Origin: Streptomyces sp. RFCAC02 | Lineage (GTDB): Bacteria; Actinomycetota; Actinomycetes; Streptomycetales; Streptomycetaceae | DNA: 64,000 bases | Direction: 5' to 3' | NCBI RefSeq assembly: GCF_004193175.1 | Contig: NZ_SAUH01000001.1 | Span: forward strand, 5,861,501 to 5,925,500 | The notes under the pieces: model-generated | What the model saw: the letters and a program-made list of their open reading frames with translations, nothing else | What the model was told of the DNA's origin: nothing | The model's database searches: none | Shown here: positions 40,765-48,345 of the stretch, piece after piece | How the letters are laid out: the number at the start of each line of letters is the position of its first letter | Numbering within the stretch: the first letter of the stretch is position 1 | Program-made: the position numbers and the translations under genes

Positions 40765-41546
40765 CGAGGACCGTCCGAGGTCGGTGGGAGGAGCGGGGGA
40801 ACGGGCGCGAGCGGGGCGCGCTCCGGGGGAGTGAAGGCGCCCGGTGGCACGGGGCCGCCGTCGGCGTACGGGGCCGGGCCGACGGCCTCGTCCGGCGGCC
40901 CACCGGCGGCGAGTGCGGCCACGGCCGCCAGGTCCGCGGCGGTGGCGGGCGGCAGCAGGGTGAGCAGCGCGGCCAGCAGGTGCCGGTAGGGCGACCCCGC
41001 GTCGGCCAGCGCGCGGTGGATGAGTTCGAGGCCGCGCCGGTGCTGGCGCAGCGGCGCCTCGCCGGGCCCGGGACCCGACACGGCCGCGAACTCCAGGACC
41101 ACCGGTAGGTGGTCCGGCAACTCCCCGCCGCCGATCTCCCAGCCCGCCGCCCGGTAGCGCTGCGCGAGCGCGAGGAGAGCCATGCCGCGGCGGCGCGTGT
41201 CCCCGTGCAGGTAGTACGTGAGGTAGAGGCTGCTCCTGCGGCGGAGGTCGAACGTCTCGACGTAGTGCCGCTCCAGGGCCTGCGGCTCCTGGCCGGCGAA
41301 CCAGTCCGTGAACGCGGCCAGCTCCGTGGCGGCAGCCGTGGGCCGCAGCGCGCGGGGGGCCGCGATCAGGGTGGGCCGTGCGGCGGTCAGCTCGGCGTCC
41401 GGGTACTGCAGCAGCAGCGACAGCAGCCGGAGCAGCAGCTCCCGGTCCAGCAGCTCCGCGTGCGTGAGCCGCGGCCTGCGCCGTACGGCGGCCCGCAGGC
41501 GGGTGCGGACGGTCGGGGTGACGCCGATGGCGGGGACGGCGCTCAC
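40761..41546 (-). CDS. narJ: Nitrate reductase assembly chaperone
   Basis: 261 residues of the NarJ/TorD family, needed to insert molybdenum cofactor into NarG. LLLRLLSLLLQYPDAEL near the N-terminus, HYVETFDLRRRSSLYLTYYLHG DTRRRG block (split by position), DHLPVVLEFAAV later; the helical TorD fold is expected. The C-terminal 60 residues are Pro/Gly-rich and not conserved. GTG at 41546 overlaps the narH stop by GTGA. Confidence 0.92.
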   Translation of the reverse strand: MSAVPAIGVTPTVRTRLRAAVRRRPRLTHAELLDRELLLRLLSLLLQYPDAELTAARPTLIAAPRALRPTAAATELAAFTDWFAGQEPQALERHYVETFDLRRRSSLYLTYYLHGDTRRRGMALLALAQRYRAAGWEIGGGELPDHLPVVLEFAAVSGPGPGEAPLRQHRRGLELIHRALADAGSPYRHLLAALLTLLPPATAADLAAVAALAAGGPPDEAVGPAPYADGGPVPPGAFTPPERAPLAPVPPLLPPTSDGPR

Positions 41547-43084
41547 AGGTGGCCTCCGGTCGGGGTCCCGGCGGTGCGGCGGCGGAGGGCGGGGATGCCG
41601 AGCATGACCTTCCGCCCGGCCCCGTCACCGGTACCGGCGGACTCCACCGGGCAGCGGTTCTCCAGGGCGCTGAGGGCGGCGGCGTCCTCCCGGTGCGCCG
41701 CCGGGACGACGTACCGGTCCCGGTACTTCGCCACCGCCAGCAGGCGGTGCAGGTCCTCCGCCTCCCGGGCGGTCAGTCCCACGGCCTTCAGCGCGGTCTC
41801 GTCGCCGGCCGCCTCCAGGGTCCGCTCCCGCATGTAAGAGCGCAGCGCGGTCAGCTTCATCAGCACCCCGCCGACGACGTCGGTGTCCCCGGCGGTGAAC
41901 AGCTCCGCCAGGTACTCCAGCGGGATGCGCAGCCGGGTGACGGCGGCGAACACGTGGTCGGGGTCGTCCTGGTCGCCGCCCGCCGCACTCACCGCGTCCA
42001 GGACGGGGGAGAGCGGCGGCACGTACCAGACCATGGGCAGGGTGCGGTACTCCGGGTGCAGCGGCAGCGCGACCCTGTACGTCGACACGAGCGCGTACAC
42101 CGGGGAGCGGCGCGCGGCGTCCAGCCAGTCCTCCGGGATGCCGGCCTCCCGCGCGGCCGCGATCACCCGCGGGTCGTGCGGGTCGAGGAAGACGTCGCGC
42201 TGGGCGTCCAGCAGGTCGCGCTCGTCCGGGGTCGCCGCGGCCTCGCCCACCCTGTCGGCGTCGTACAGCACCAGGCCGAGGTACCGGAGCCGGCCGACGC
42301 ACGTCTCCGAGCAGACCGTGGGCTGCCCGGCCTCGATGCGCGGGAAGCAGAAGGTGCACTTCTCGGCCTTGCCGGTCGCGTGGTTGACGTACACCTTCTT
42401 GTACGGGCAGGCCGTCACACACATCCGCCAGCCGCGGCAGCGGTCCTGGTCGACCAGGACGATGCCGTCCTCGACGCGCTTGTACATCGCGCCGGAGGGG
42501 CAGGCCGACATGCAGGCCGGGTTCAGACAGTGCTCGCAGAGCCTCGGCAGGTGGAAGAGGAAGGTCTGCTCGAACTCGAACCTGACCTTCTCGGCCCACG
42601 CGCCGCCCAGGTTCGGGTCGCCGCCCGCGTGCTCGGGCGCACCGCCGAGGCCGTCCTCCCAGTTGGCGCCCCAGGTGATGGACGCCGGCCTGCCGGTGAG
42701 GACGGAACGGGGGCGGGCCACCGGCATGTCCGGGCCGGCGGGGGCGCTCACCAGGTTGTCGTAGTCGTACGTCACCGGCTCGTAGTAGTCCTCGACGCCG
42801 GGCAGGTCCGGGTTGGAGAACAACGACAGGAGCCGCCTGACCCTGCCGCCGGAGCGCAGCACCAGCCGGCCCCTGCGGTCCAGCGTCCAGCCGCCCTTCC
42901 ACTGCTCCTGGTCCTCGTAGCGGCGCGGGTAGCCGACGCCCGGCTTGGTCTCCACGTTGTTGAACCAGGCGTACTCGACTCCGGTCCGGTTCGTCCACGT
43001 CTGCTTGCAGGTGACCGAACAGGTGTGGCAGCCGATGCACTTGTCGAGGTTCATCACCATGGCGATCTGTGCCATCACGCGCAT
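41543..43084 (-). CDS. narH: Respiratory nitrate reductase beta subunit
   Basis: 513-residue iron-sulfur subunit. The four cluster-binding sets are visible: CIGCHTCSVTCKQTW, CEHCLNPACMSACPSGAM, CRGWRMCVTACPYKK (Trp replaces one Cys, giving a 3Fe-4S centre as in E. coli NarH) and KCTFCFPRIEAGQPTVCSE. MAQIAMVMNLDKCIGC is the typical start; ATG at 43084 begins one base after the narG stop. Transfers electrons from NarI to NarG on the cytoplasmic side of the membrane. Confidence 0.95.
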   Translation of the reverse strand: MRVMAQIAMVMNLDKCIGCHTCSVTCKQTWTNRTGVEYAWFNNVETKPGVGYPRRYEDQEQWKGGWTLDRRGRLVLRSGGRVRRLLSLFSNPDLPGVEDYYEPVTYDYDNLVSAPAGPDMPVARPRSVLTGRPASITWGANWEDGLGGAPEHAGGDPNLGGAWAEKVRFEFEQTFLFHLPRLCEHCLNPACMSACPSGAMYKRVEDGIVLVDQDRCRGWRMCVTACPYKKVYVNHATGKAEKCTFCFPRIEAGQPTVCSETCVGRLRYLGLVLYDADRVGEAAATPDERDLLDAQRDVFLDPHDPRVIAAAREAGIPEDWLDAARRSPVYALVSTYRVALPLHPEYRTLPMVWYVPPLSPVLDAVSAAGGDQDDPDHVFAAVTRLRIPLEYLAELFTAGDTDVVGGVLMKLTALRSYMRERTLEAAGDETALKAVGLTAREAEDLHRLLAVAKYRDRYVVPAAHREDAAALSALENRCPVESAGTGDGAGRKVMLGIPALRRRTAGTPTGGHL

Positions 43085-43085
43085 G

Positions 43086-46000
43086 TCAGTACTCCACTTG
43101 CTGGCTGCGGCGGCGTATGACGGTGACCTCGTCACGCTGGTTGCCGGTCGGGCCGTAGTAGTTGAAGGCGTAGGTGAACTGGGCGTAACCGCCGGCCAGA
43201 TGGGTGGGCTTCAGCAGCAGCCGGGTCAGCGAGTTGTGGATGCCGCCGCGCCTGCCGCTGACCTCGGTCCGCGGCACGTTCACCGTGCGGTCCTTGGCGT
43301 GGTACATGTACACGGTTCCCTCGGGCATCCGGTGGGTGACCACCGCCCGCGCCGCCACCACGCCGTTGCGGTTGTACGCCTCGATCCACTCGTTGTCCCG
43401 GACGCCGATCCGCTCGGCGTCCGCGGTGGACATCCAGATCACCGGGCCGCCCCGGGACAGCGCCAGCATGTAGGCGTTGTCCTGGTATTCCGAGTGGATG
43501 GACCACTTGGAGTGCGGCGTCAGATAGCGCACGGTCACCTCGGCGCGGCCCGTCTCGTGCAGGTGCTCGTCGCCGTAGTGCCGCAGCGCGTTCAACGGCG
43601 GCCGGTACACCGGGAGCTGCTCGCCGAGCTCGGCCATCCAGTCGTGCTCCATGAAGAAGTGCTGCCGGCCGGTGAGGGTGTGCCAGGGCTTGCGGTGCTC
43701 GACGTTGATCACGAACGGCGAGTAGCGGCGGCCGCCGGTCTCCGAGCCGGACCACTCGTACGACGTCATCACCGGGCGCGGCTGGGTACGGGTGTCGGCG
43801 AAGGTGATCCGCTCGGCCTCGCGCTCCGACGCGAGCTCCACGAGGCCCGCGCTGCCCGTCTGCCGCTCCAGTTCGCGGAACCCCTCGGTCGCGAGCCGCC
43901 CGTTGGTGGTGCCGGACAGCGCGAGGATCGCCTCGCACATGTCGCTCGCGGTGGCCAGGGACGGACGCCCCGCCCCGACGCCGTCGCGCACGGTGCCGAG
44001 CCGCCGCCCCAGTTCCCCGATCTCGCGGTCCGGGTGGACGGTGACGCCCTTCGTCGTCGTGCCGAGCGTGTCGAGCAGCGGGCCGACGGCCCGCATCTTC
44101 TGCGCGACGGCCGCGTAGTCCCGTTCCACGACGACCAGCTTCGGCATCGTGCGGCCCGGGACCGGCTCGCACTCGCCGGCCTTCCAGTCGCGCACGACCC
44201 CGCCGGGCTGGGCCAGCTCGTCCGGCGTGTCGTGCGCGAGCGGCACGGCGAGCACGTCGGTCCGCCTCCCCAGGTGGCCGGCGGCCAGCTCGCTGAACCG
44301 GTCGGCGATCGCGAGGAAGGTGTCGTAGTCGGTGCGGGCCTGCCAGGGCGGTGCGATGGCCGGTGTGAAGGCGTGCACGAAGGGGTGCATGTCCGTGCTG
44401 GACAGGTCGTCCTTCTCGTACCAGGTCGCGGCCGGCAGGACCACGTCGGACAGCAGGCCGGTCGAGGTCATCCTGAAGTCGAGTGACACCAGCAGGTCGA
44501 GCTTCCCCTCGGGGGCCTCGTCGTGCCACACGACCTCGGCGGGCCGCTCGTCCTCGGGCGTCTCGGCCGAGCGGACGGCCGCGTCCGTGCCCAGCAGGTG
44601 ACGCAGGAAGTACTCGTTGCCCTTGCCGGACGAGCCGAGGAGGTTCGCCCGCCACACGGTCAGCACCCGCGGGAAGTTGGCCGGGGCGTCCGGGTCCTCG
44701 GCGGCGAACCGCAGCCGGCCGGCCTTCAGTTCGTCGACGATGTGCTCGGCGACGGGGCGCCCGCGGGCCGCCGCCTCGTCCGCCAGGTCCAGCGGGTTGC
44801 GGTCGAAGGCGGGGTGGCCCGGCGTCCAGCCGAGGCGCACGGCCTGCGCCAGGCAGTCGGCGAACGCCCTGCCCCTGAACCGGCCCCTCCCGAGCGGGGA
44901 CGCCAGCTCGTCGGGACCGAACGCCTCGTAGCGCCACTGGTCCGTGTTCAGGTACCAGTAGGACGTGCCGGCCATGTGGCGTGTCGGCCGCTGCCAGTCG
45001 AAGGCGAACGCGAGGTGCTGGAAACCGGTCAGCGGACGCACCTTCTCCTGGCCCACGTAGTGCGCCCAGCCGCCGCCGTTCACGCCCTGGCAGCCGGTCA
45101 TCGTGGTCAGCGCGAGGAACGCCCGGTAGATCGTGTCGGAGTGGAACCAGTGGTTGGTGCCGGCGCCCATCGCGATCATCGAGCGGCCCCGCGTCCGCTC
45201 CGCGTTCCGGGCGAACTCACGGGCGATCCGGGCCGCCTGCGCGGCCGGCACCGAGGTGAGCGTCTCCTGCCACGCCGGGGTGCACGGCTCGGCCGCGTCC
45301 TCGTAGTCCGCGGGCCAGCGGCCCGGCAGCCCCGGGCGGCCCACCCCGTACTGGGCGAGCAGCAGATCGAAGACGGTCGTGACGAGCCGGCCGCCGATCC
45401 GCCGCACGGGCACGCCGCGCACCATCACCGAGCCGCCCTCGGTGGCCCCCTCGTCGAACCGGGGCAGCGCCACCTCGACCGTGTCCTCGGCCGAACCGAG
45501 GAGGCTCAGCTCGGGTTCGACGCCGTCCAGGTCCAGATTCCAGCGGCCCTGCCCGGTCGTCCCCCAGCGGAAGCCCAGCGATCCGTTCGGGACCACGGGC
45601 TCGCCCGTCGCCCGGTCGAGCAGCACCGTCTTCGCCCCTGCGTTCTCCTCGTCGCCGCCGAGGTCGGCCGCGGTGAGGAAACCGCCGGGCACGAGCCCGT
45701 GCCCGCTCTCCCGCAGGGTCACCAGGAACGGCGCGTCCGTGTACGTCCGCAGGTAGTCGCGGAAGTACGGCACCTCCCGGTCGACGAGGAACTCGCGCAG
45801 GATCACATGCCCCATGGCCATGGCGAGCGCCCCGTCGGTGCCCGGGTGCGGGGCCAGCCACTCGTCGGCGAACTTCACGTTGTCCGCGTAGTCGGGGCTG
45901 ACCGCGACGACCTTGGTCCCGTTGTAGCGGGCCTCGGTCAGGAAGTGCGCGTCGGGAGTGCGGGTGACGGGGATGTTGGAGCCCCACATCACCAGGTAGC

Positions 46001-46784
46001 CCGCGTTCCACCAGTCCGCGGCCTCCGGGACGTCCGTCTGGTCGCCGAAGACCTGCGGGGAGGCGACCGGCAGGTCCGCGTACCAGTCGTAGAACGACAG
46101 CAGGGTGCCGCCGATCAGCGACATGAACCGGCTGCCCGCCGCGAACGACGCCATCGACATCGCCGGGATCGGCGAGAAGCCGGCCACCCGGTCCGGGCCG
46201 TACGCCTTGATGGTGTGCACATGGGCGGCCGCCACCAGTTCGGCGACCTCGTCCCAGTCCGCGCGCACCAGACCGCCCTTGCCGCGGGCACGCTTGTACG
46301 CCCGCGCCTTCGCCGGGTCGCCCGTGATCTCCGCCCACGCCGCCACCGGGTCGCCGAGCCTGCGCCTGGCCTCGCGCCACATCGTCAGCAGCGTGCCCCG
46401 CACATACGGGTACCTGACCCGGCTGGGGGAGTAGGTGTACCAGGAGAACGAGGCACCGCGCGGGCAGCCGCGCGGCTCGTACTCGGGGCAGTCCGCGCCG
46501 ATCGACGGGTAGTCGGTGGCCTGGTGCTCCCACGTGATGATGCCGTCCTTGACGTACACCATCCACGAGCAGGAACCGGTGCAGTTGACGCCGTGGGTGG
46601 AGCGCACCACCTTGTCGTGCGCCCAGCGGTCCCGGTAGAACCCCTCCCACTTGCCGTCGTGCTGTCCGAACACGGCGCGTCCGTCGGCTGACACCGCGCT
46701 GCGGGTCAGCAGCCGGCGGGCCGCCAGCGGCCAGCCCTGCCCGGCGCGCCGCTCCCGCCGCCGTGCGTTGTCGTCGTTCTCCAT
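43086..46784 (-). CDS. narG: Respiratory nitrate reductase alpha subunit
   Basis: 1,232-residue molybdo-bis(MGD) catalytic subunit reducing nitrate to nitrite. The N-terminal FS0 cluster motif is HGVNCTGSCSW with CPEYEPRGCPRG downstream; the Mo ligand Asp is in LLSFYDWYADLP. MGD-binding stretches such as GAGTNHWFHSD and GVNGGGWAHYVGQ are present. Length is normal. ATG at 46784 has no ribosome site but follows a TAGGTT -10 by 7 nt, so it is probably leaderless. First gene of narGHJI-VKOR; divergent from the radical SAM-nirK operon across a region with two DevR-like dyads. Confidence 0.95.
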   Translation of the reverse strand: MENDDNARRRERRAGQGWPLAARRLLTRSAVSADGRAVFGQHDGKWEGFYRDRWAHDKVVRSTHGVNCTGSCSWMVYVKDGIITWEHQATDYPSIGADCPEYEPRGCPRGASFSWYTYSPSRVRYPYVRGTLLTMWREARRRLGDPVAAWAEITGDPAKARAYKRARGKGGLVRADWDEVAELVAAAHVHTIKAYGPDRVAGFSPIPAMSMASFAAGSRFMSLIGGTLLSFYDWYADLPVASPQVFGDQTDVPEAADWWNAGYLVMWGSNIPVTRTPDAHFLTEARYNGTKVVAVSPDYADNVKFADEWLAPHPGTDGALAMAMGHVILREFLVDREVPYFRDYLRTYTDAPFLVTLRESGHGLVPGGFLTAADLGGDEENAGAKTVLLDRATGEPVVPNGSLGFRWGTTGQGRWNLDLDGVEPELSLLGSAEDTVEVALPRFDEGATEGGSVMVRGVPVRRIGGRLVTTVFDLLLAQYGVGRPGLPGRWPADYEDAAEPCTPAWQETLTSVPAAQAARIAREFARNAERTRGRSMIAMGAGTNHWFHSDTIYRAFLALTTMTGCQGVNGGGWAHYVGQEKVRPLTGFQHLAFAFDWQRPTRHMAGTSYWYLNTDQWRYEAFGPDELASPLGRGRFRGRAFADCLAQAVRLGWTPGHPAFDRNPLDLADEAAARGRPVAEHIVDELKAGRLRFAAEDPDAPANFPRVLTVWRANLLGSSGKGNEYFLRHLLGTDAAVRSAETPEDERPAEVVWHDEAPEGKLDLLVSLDFRMTSTGLLSDVVLPAATWYEKDDLSSTDMHPFVHAFTPAIAPPWQARTDYDTFLAIADRFSELAAGHLGRRTDVLAVPLAHDTPDELAQPGGVVRDWKAGECEPVPGRTMPKLVVVERDYAAVAQKMRAVGPLLDTLGTTTKGVTVHPDREIGELGRRLGTVRDGVGAGRPSLATASDMCEAILALSGTTNGRLATEGFRELERQTGSAGLVELASEREAERITFADTRTQPRPVMTSYEWSGSETGGRRYSPFVINVEHRKPWHTLTGRQHFFMEHDWMAELGEQLPVYRPPLNALRHYGDEHLHETGRAEVTVRYLTPHSKWSIHSEYQDNAYMLALSRGGPVIWMSTADAERIGVRDNEWIEAYNRNGVVAARAVVTHRMPEGTVYMYHAKDRTVNVPRTEVSGRRGGIHNSLTRLLLKPTHLAGGYAQFTYAFNYYGPTGNQRDEVTVIRRRSQQVEY

Positions 46785-46791
46785 GCCGGGA

Positions 46792-46797
46792 AACCTA
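46792..46797 (-). promoter_or_regulatory. -10 element of leaderless narG
   Basis: On the minus strand TAGGTT ends 7 nt before the ATG at 46784, with no Shine-Dalgarno between them. The DevR-like dyad at 46822-46835 would lie just upstream at about -38 to -51, a usual position for activation by this family. Confidence 0.5.
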
Positions 46798-46821
46798 GGC
46801 GGCCCGCCCCGCGCGATCGTT

Positions 46822-46835
46822 GGGCCGAACGCCCC
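46822..46835. promoter_or_regulatory. DevR/OsdR-like dyad near narG (one mismatch)
   Basis: GGGCCG-AA-CGCCCC, one base off the palindrome. It is nested in a wider inverted repeat, CGTTGGGC (46818-46825) with GCCCAACG (46845-46852). Confidence 0.5.
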
Positions 46836-46875
46836 CAGCCGGGCGCCCAACGACTCCGGCGCGCACCCGTGTTCG

Positions 46876-46889
46876 GGGACCATCGGCCC
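46876..46889. promoter_or_regulatory. DevR/OsdR-like dyad near the radical SAM-nirK operon
   Basis: GGGACC-AT-CGGCCC within GTTCGGGGACCATCGGCCCC. It is two bases off GGGCCG-NN-CGGCCC but its left half GGGAC matches the classical mycobacterial DevR half-site. Confidence 0.55.
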
Positions 46890-46966
46890 CGGAGCGGGGC
46901 CGCTCGGCGCCCCGTCGGCCACCGCCCCGCAGTGCATGCTGGCGCTGATCGAATCGGAGGCTGCGC

Positions 46967-47107
46967 ATGGACGACCGCCGCGGGTGTCGGCCCGACCCAC
47001 TCCCCCGCCCCGGGCCGTGGCCGGCCGGGCGTACGCCGCGCGCCGCCCTCCGGTCCGGTCCCGCCCGGACCGCCCCGTCCGTCCGCGTCCACCGGGGACA
47101 CCGGTGA
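46967..47107 (+). CDS. Possible 46-residue leader peptide coupled to the radical SAM gene
   Basis: Short frame with a strong ribosome site (GGAGG, 7 nt before ATG) whose stop overlaps the radical SAM start as GTGA (47104-47107). About nine tenths of its codons end in G or C. The product is Pro/Arg-rich with a single Cys (MDDRRGCRPDPLPRPG at the start). The good ribosome site and 4-bp overlap favour real translation; the composition is also what random frames in such DNA give. It could couple translation, or be a substrate peptide; no family is recognised. Confidence 0.45.
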   Translation: MDDRRGCRPDPLPRPGPWPAGRTPRAALRSGPARTAPSVRVHRGHR

Positions 47108-48345
47108 ACGGCGGGCGGTCCGGTGCCGGCCCCGCCGCGCCCGTGGTGCGGCGGCAGCGGCAGGACGCGGGGGAGCGGCCGTTCATCGTGATCTGGGAGG
47201 CCACCCGGGCCTGCCCGCTCGCGTGCCTGCACTGCCGCGCCGAGGCCGTCCCCGACCGTGACCCGCGCGAGCTGGACACCCGGGCGGCCGAGGACCTGAT
47301 ACGGCAGGTCGCCGCCTTCGGACACCCGGCACCCCTCTTCGTGATCACCGGCGGCGACCCGTTCCAGCGCCCCGACCTGCTGGAGCTGATCGCGTACGGC
47401 GCGCGGACGGGCGTGCGCGTCGCCGTCTCGCCGTCCGGCACACCGACCCTCACCCCCGAGCGGTTGCGCGCGGTGCACGGGGCGGGCGCCGTCGGCCTCT
47501 CGCTCAGCCTCGACGGATCGACTCCCGGGCTGCACGACGGTTTCCGCGGTGTACCCGGCGTCTACCGCTGGACCCTCGACGCCTGGGACGCCGCCCGCGC
47601 CCTCGGCATGAAGACGCAGATCAACACCACGGTCACCCGGCACAATCTGCATGACCTCCCGGACATCGTCCGCCTGGTGCGCGACCACGGCGCCATGCTG
47701 TGGAGCGCCTTCCTCCTCGTGCCGACCGGCCGGGGCAGCGCCCTCGGCGCGCTCACGGCCGGGGAGACCGAGGACGTCCTGAACTTCGTCCACGACATCG
47801 GCCTGACCGTGCCGGCGAAGACGACGGAGGCCCACCACTTCCGCCGCGTCGCCCTGCAGCGCCGCATCCTCGCCGACCGCGGGGACGACCACGTCGCCGT
47901 CCTCGGACTCGGCCCGCTGTACCGCGCGTTGCGCGACCGGGCGGCCGCGCTCGGCCTGACCGACGGCGCCCGCCGCGCACGCCGCCCGCCCCTGGACGTC
48001 AACGCGGGCCGCGGCTTCGTCTTCGTCTCGCACACCGGGACCGTGCACCCGAGCGGCTTCCTCCCGCTCGGCGCCGGCAGCGTGCGCGAGCGGCCCCTCA
48101 CCGAGATCTACCGCACCTCCGGGCTGTTCACCGGGCTGCGGGACCCCGACCGGCTGGGCGGCCGGTGCGGCGCCTGCGAGTTCCGCCGGGTCTGCGGCGG
48201 CTCCCGGTCCCGCGCCTTCGGCCTGACCGGCGACCCGTACGCCGAGGAACCCTGGTGCGGCTACGTACCCGGGTCCTTCCCCCACAGGCGCGAGCTGGCC
48301 GGACTGCTGGCCGGCCACCGGGCGGCGCGGCGAGGAGCATCGTGA
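47104..48345 (+). CDS. Radical SAM/SPASM protein (NirJ/AhbD-like, TIGR04053-type)
   Basis: 413 residues. Radical SAM cluster CPLACLHCRAE (CxxxCxxC, about residues 35-42) after FIVIWEATRA, SAM-binding VITGGDPFQRPDLLELI, GLSLSLDGSTPGLHDGFRG, and a C-terminal auxiliary cluster region CGACEFRRVCGGSRSRAFG with a later EPWCGYVP. This tail is shared by haem d1/AhbD enzymes and by TIGR04053 proteins, so a porphyrin- or peptide-modifying role is possible. GTG at 47104 has GGGGAC upstream and overlaps the small frame before it; its stop overlaps nirK (GTGA). First or second gene of the nirK operon. Confidence 0.85.
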   Translation: MNGGRSGAGPAAPVVRRQRQDAGERPFIVIWEATRACPLACLHCRAEAVPDRDPRELDTRAAEDLIRQVAAFGHPAPLFVITGGDPFQRPDLLELIAYGARTGVRVAVSPSGTPTLTPERLRAVHGAGAVGLSLSLDGSTPGLHDGFRGVPGVYRWTLDAWDAARALGMKTQINTTVTRHNLHDLPDIVRLVRDHGAMLWSAFLLVPTGRGSALGALTAGETEDVLNFVHDIGLTVPAKTTEAHHFRRVALQRRILADRGDDHVAVLGLGPLYRALRDRAAALGLTDGARRARRPPLDVNAGRGFVFVSHTGTVHPSGFLPLGAGSVRERPLTEIYRTSGLFTGLRDPDRLGGRCGACEFRRVCGGSRSRAFGLTGDPYAEEPWCGYVPGSFPHRRELAGLLAGHRAARRGAS

